DNA from: Anaerotruncus sp. G3(2012)
GTDB lineage: Bacteria; Bacillota; Clostridia; Oscillospirales; Ruminococcaceae
Reading direction: 5' to 3'
DNA length: 33,058 nucleotides
NCBI RefSeq assembly: GCF_000403395.2
Contig: NZ_KE159678.1
Location: forward strand, 108,884-141,941
Below the pieces are notes generated by a model. It saw only the letters and a list, made by a program, of their open reading frames with translations, did not search any database and was not told the DNA's origin. Position 1 is the stretch's first letter. Every line of letters starts with the position of its first letter. Positions 31,592 to 33,058 of the stretch are shown piece by piece. A program made the translations under genes and the position numbers.

Positions 31592-32809
31592 TTGATCCAA
31601 CGGGAACGATATATGCAGCAGATCCGCGACTTTATGGATAAGCCTGTTATAAAAATCATAACCGGAATGCGACGCTCCGGCAAGAGTGCATTGTTGGAGT
31701 TGACGCAGCAGGAGCTTTTGGGGCGTGGCATTAGCGAAAAGAATATCATCTCCATCAACTTTGAGTCGCTGCGCTATGAGGCATTAAAGGACTACAAGGC
31801 GTTGTATGCCGAAATATCTTCTAAGGCAGAGCAGGCTTCGGGGCGAGTTTATATTCTTTTGGACGAGATCCAAGAGGTAACTGCCTGGGAGCAGGTGGTC
31901 AATTCCCTTCGGGTAGATTTTGACTGCGACATCTATGTGACTGGCTCCAACGCAAGGCTGCTCTCCGGGGAACTGGCGACATTGCTCGCGGGGAGGTATG
32001 TGGAGATCCGCGTCTATCCACTGGATTTCAAGGAATATCTGGACTTTGCTGCCACCAACGAGGATGAGGCCCATCTCTCCAAGCAGGAACAGTTTGCGAA
32101 CTTTCTCCGGTTTGGGGGCTTACCGGGCATTCACCAGATGAAGTGGGAGGAAACCCGGATCATGCAGTATCTGCATGACATTTACAATTCCGTTCTCCTC
32201 AAAGATGTCATTGCCAGAAATAAGATACGGGATACGGCGCTGCTGGAAAGTATTGTCCTCTATTTGATGGATAATATCGGCAATACCTTTTCCGCCAAGA
32301 CCATCTCTGACTTTCTGAAAAGCCAGGGACGGAAGCTGAGTACTGAAACGGTTTATAACTACCTGAAGGCCCTGGAAAGCGCTTTTCTGATCCACAAGGC
32401 GGTACGGTTTGACATCAAAGGGAAACGGGTACTGGAAACTCAGGAAAAATACTACCTGTCCGACCTCGGCCTCCGCCATGCGGTGATTGGGTATCGTGAT
32501 AACGACATCGCTGGTGTGCTGGAAAATACAGTTTATCTGGAACTGCTGCGCTGTGGCTATTCAGTCCATATCGGCAAACAGGATGTGGCAGAGGTGGACT
32601 TTGTCGCCAACAAGGTAGATGACCGGCTTTATATCCAGGTTTGTTATGTGCTGACACCGGAGAATACGGATAGGGAGTTTGCGCCTTTAGAGGCGATTGC
32701 GGACAATTATGAGAAGCTGGTGCTGTCTACGGATACCCTGCTGCGAATCAATCGGGACGGGATAAGGCAGAAAAATATTATGAATTTTTTGACAGAAAAT
32801 TCAGGCTAA
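31592..32809 (+). CDS. AAA ATPase with DUF4143 C-terminus
   Basis: A 405-residue protein of the AAA_14/DUF4143 group. Walker A is GMRRSGKS at residues 25-32, Walker B LLDEIQ at 89-94 and sensor TGSN at 117-120. The C-terminal DUF4143 region (about 190-390) includes YLSDLGLRHA and an EVDFV...YIQVCY segment like a PD-(D/E)xK nuclease fold. These proteins are abundant in anaerobes, often next to mobile DNA; their role is unknown. The start is TTG at 31592, with GGGGGAGA seven bases upstream. It is the only plus-strand gene, has its own promoter and visibly lower GC than the transfer genes, so it is probably cargo or flanking DNA rather than part of the transfer machinery. Confidence 0.9.
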   Translation: MIQRERYMQQIRDFMDKPVIKIITGMRRSGKSALLELTQQELLGRGISEKNIISINFESLRYEALKDYKALYAEISSKAEQASGRVYILLDEIQEVTAWEQVVNSLRVDFDCDIYVTGSNARLLSGELATLLAGRYVEIRVYPLDFKEYLDFAATNEDEAHLSKQEQFANFLRFGGLPGIHQMKWEETRIMQYLHDIYNSVLLKDVIARNKIRDTALLESIVLYLMDNIGNTFSAKTISDFLKSQGRKLSTETVYNYLKALESAFLIHKAVRFDIKGKRVLETQEKYYLSDLGLRHAVIGYRDNDIAGVLENTVYLELLRCGYSVHIGKQDVAEVDFVANKVDDRLYIQVCYVLTPENTDREFAPLEAIADNYEKLVLSTDTLLRINRDGIRQKNIMNFLTENSG

Positions 32810-32829
32810 TAGTAAAAAGATCATTGCTA

Positions 32830-33058
32830 GATGGTGTCGTCAATAAAGAAGGAGCCAAATAGCAATACAACGTATTTGGACAGCAGCAGCGAAAGAAGCG
32901 GCATTTTTAGCGTAGCGAGTCGCAATACCGCGCCATCTTTTGAGAAGCAGGAAAGCGTTCTCGACGAGATGGCGAAGTTTGTAGAAATATTTATCATACT
33001 TCCGAGGATGTTTTCGGCTTTTCCTTGGCGGAATGACCGGCATCATTCCCTCGTCAAC
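32830..33058 (-). mobile_element. End of an IS5-type insertion sequence, cut by window edge
   Basis: The transposase stop lies a few bases inside GGTGTCGTCAATAAAGAAGG, which looks like the terminal inverted repeat, next to a CTAG that may be target sequence (32827-32830). The other end is beyond the window, so the boundary and target duplication cannot be confirmed. Confidence 0.6.
32840..33058 (-). CDS. IS5-family transposase, C-terminal part
   Basis: The frame stays open to the window edge and gives about 72 residues of the transposase C-terminus. It contains IPPRKSRKHPRKYDK and the DDE-domain block RHLVENAFLLLKRWRGIATRY, whose Glu is the third catalytic residue, and it ends AIWLLLY. This matches IS5/IS427-type elements. 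The N-terminal part, with the two catalytic Asp residues, lies beyond position 33058, so completeness cannot be judged. Confidence 0.85.
   Translation of the reverse strand, partial: VDEGMMPVIPPRKSRKHPRKYDKYFYKLRHLVENAFLLLKRWRGIATRYAKNAASFAAAVQIRCIAIWLLLY

Noticed and set aside
1-33058. Search for relaxase, integrase, att sites, tRNA genes and a restriction endonuclease partner
   Set aside because: No frame with relaxase (MobA/Rep), tyrosine/serine recombinase or endonuclease motifs was seen, and no tRNA-like cloverleaf was recognised; these parts of the element are probably outside the window.

Overview
The window is an internal piece of an integrative conjugative element (ICE) from a Gram-positive anaerobe of the Clostridia, most likely a gut Oscillospiraceae-type bacterium (inference). 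The grounds are GC-rich coding sequence, AGGAGG-type ribosome binding sites, transfer proteins resembling those of Clostridioides difficile CTn elements (CD1110, CD1112 and CD1115 families), and accessory domains typical of Clostridial ICEs (DUF3849, DUF4314, SpoVG, LPD28-like, ArdA-like). No relaxase, integrase or att site lies in the window, so both ends of the element are outside it. No tRNA, rRNA or CRISPR was seen.

Layout. Nearly everything is on the minus strand, so transcription runs from high to low coordinates. Positions 32830-33058 hold the end of an IS5-type insertion sequence. Positions 31592-32809 carry a divergent AAA/DUF4143 ATPase with its own promoter. A 331-base divergent intergenic region (31261-31591) holds that promoter, the promoter of the transfer operon and a leader hairpin. 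The transfer operon follows: a VirB2-like two-TM protein, TrbL/VirB6, an M23 hydrolase, a VirB4 with a fused PrgI/VirB3-like N-terminus, DUF5697-like and DUF6100-like proteins, a winged-helix protein, the VirD4 coupling protein, an S1-domain protein and a small unknown protein. A cell-surface block follows: a signal-peptide/TM protein, a sortase, a CAP-domain protein, and a giant thioester-domain plus Cna_B-repeat adhesin. Several terminator-like hairpins lie between these co-directional genes.

At about 11218 the adhesin reading frame breaks inside its tenth Cna_B repeat and runs out of frame into the next gene. The LPXTG anchor is missing, which suggests a deletion or recombination joint (or an assembly joint). 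Below that point is a tightly packed accessory block (11195-3207): LPD28-like, an unknown protein, a paralogue-DUF4240 fusion, a DUF4314 protein with an internal duplication, two ArdA-like repeat proteins, and a second copy of the paralogue with a 3' frameshift. Then come a 178-bp inverted-repeat-bounded structured segment with a tiny leader ORF, and a regulatory/modification block: winged helix, Dam-type methylase, AbrB-like, DUF3849 and SpoVG-like.

The most unusual signal is a short shared C-terminal tail, Gly-Met-(Thr/Glu/Gln)-(Met/Leu), on most of the otherwise unrelated accessory proteins. It is also fossilised inside the fused ORF and just past the frameshift of the paralogue. At several junctions the tail codons also contain the ribosome binding site of the next gene, sometimes with a TTG start overlapping the stop. 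Either this is a translational-coupling cassette inherited by each gene, or the tail is a functional tag, for example for delivery of anti-defence proteins through the conjugation channel. The second reading is a hypothesis, not something the sequence proves.
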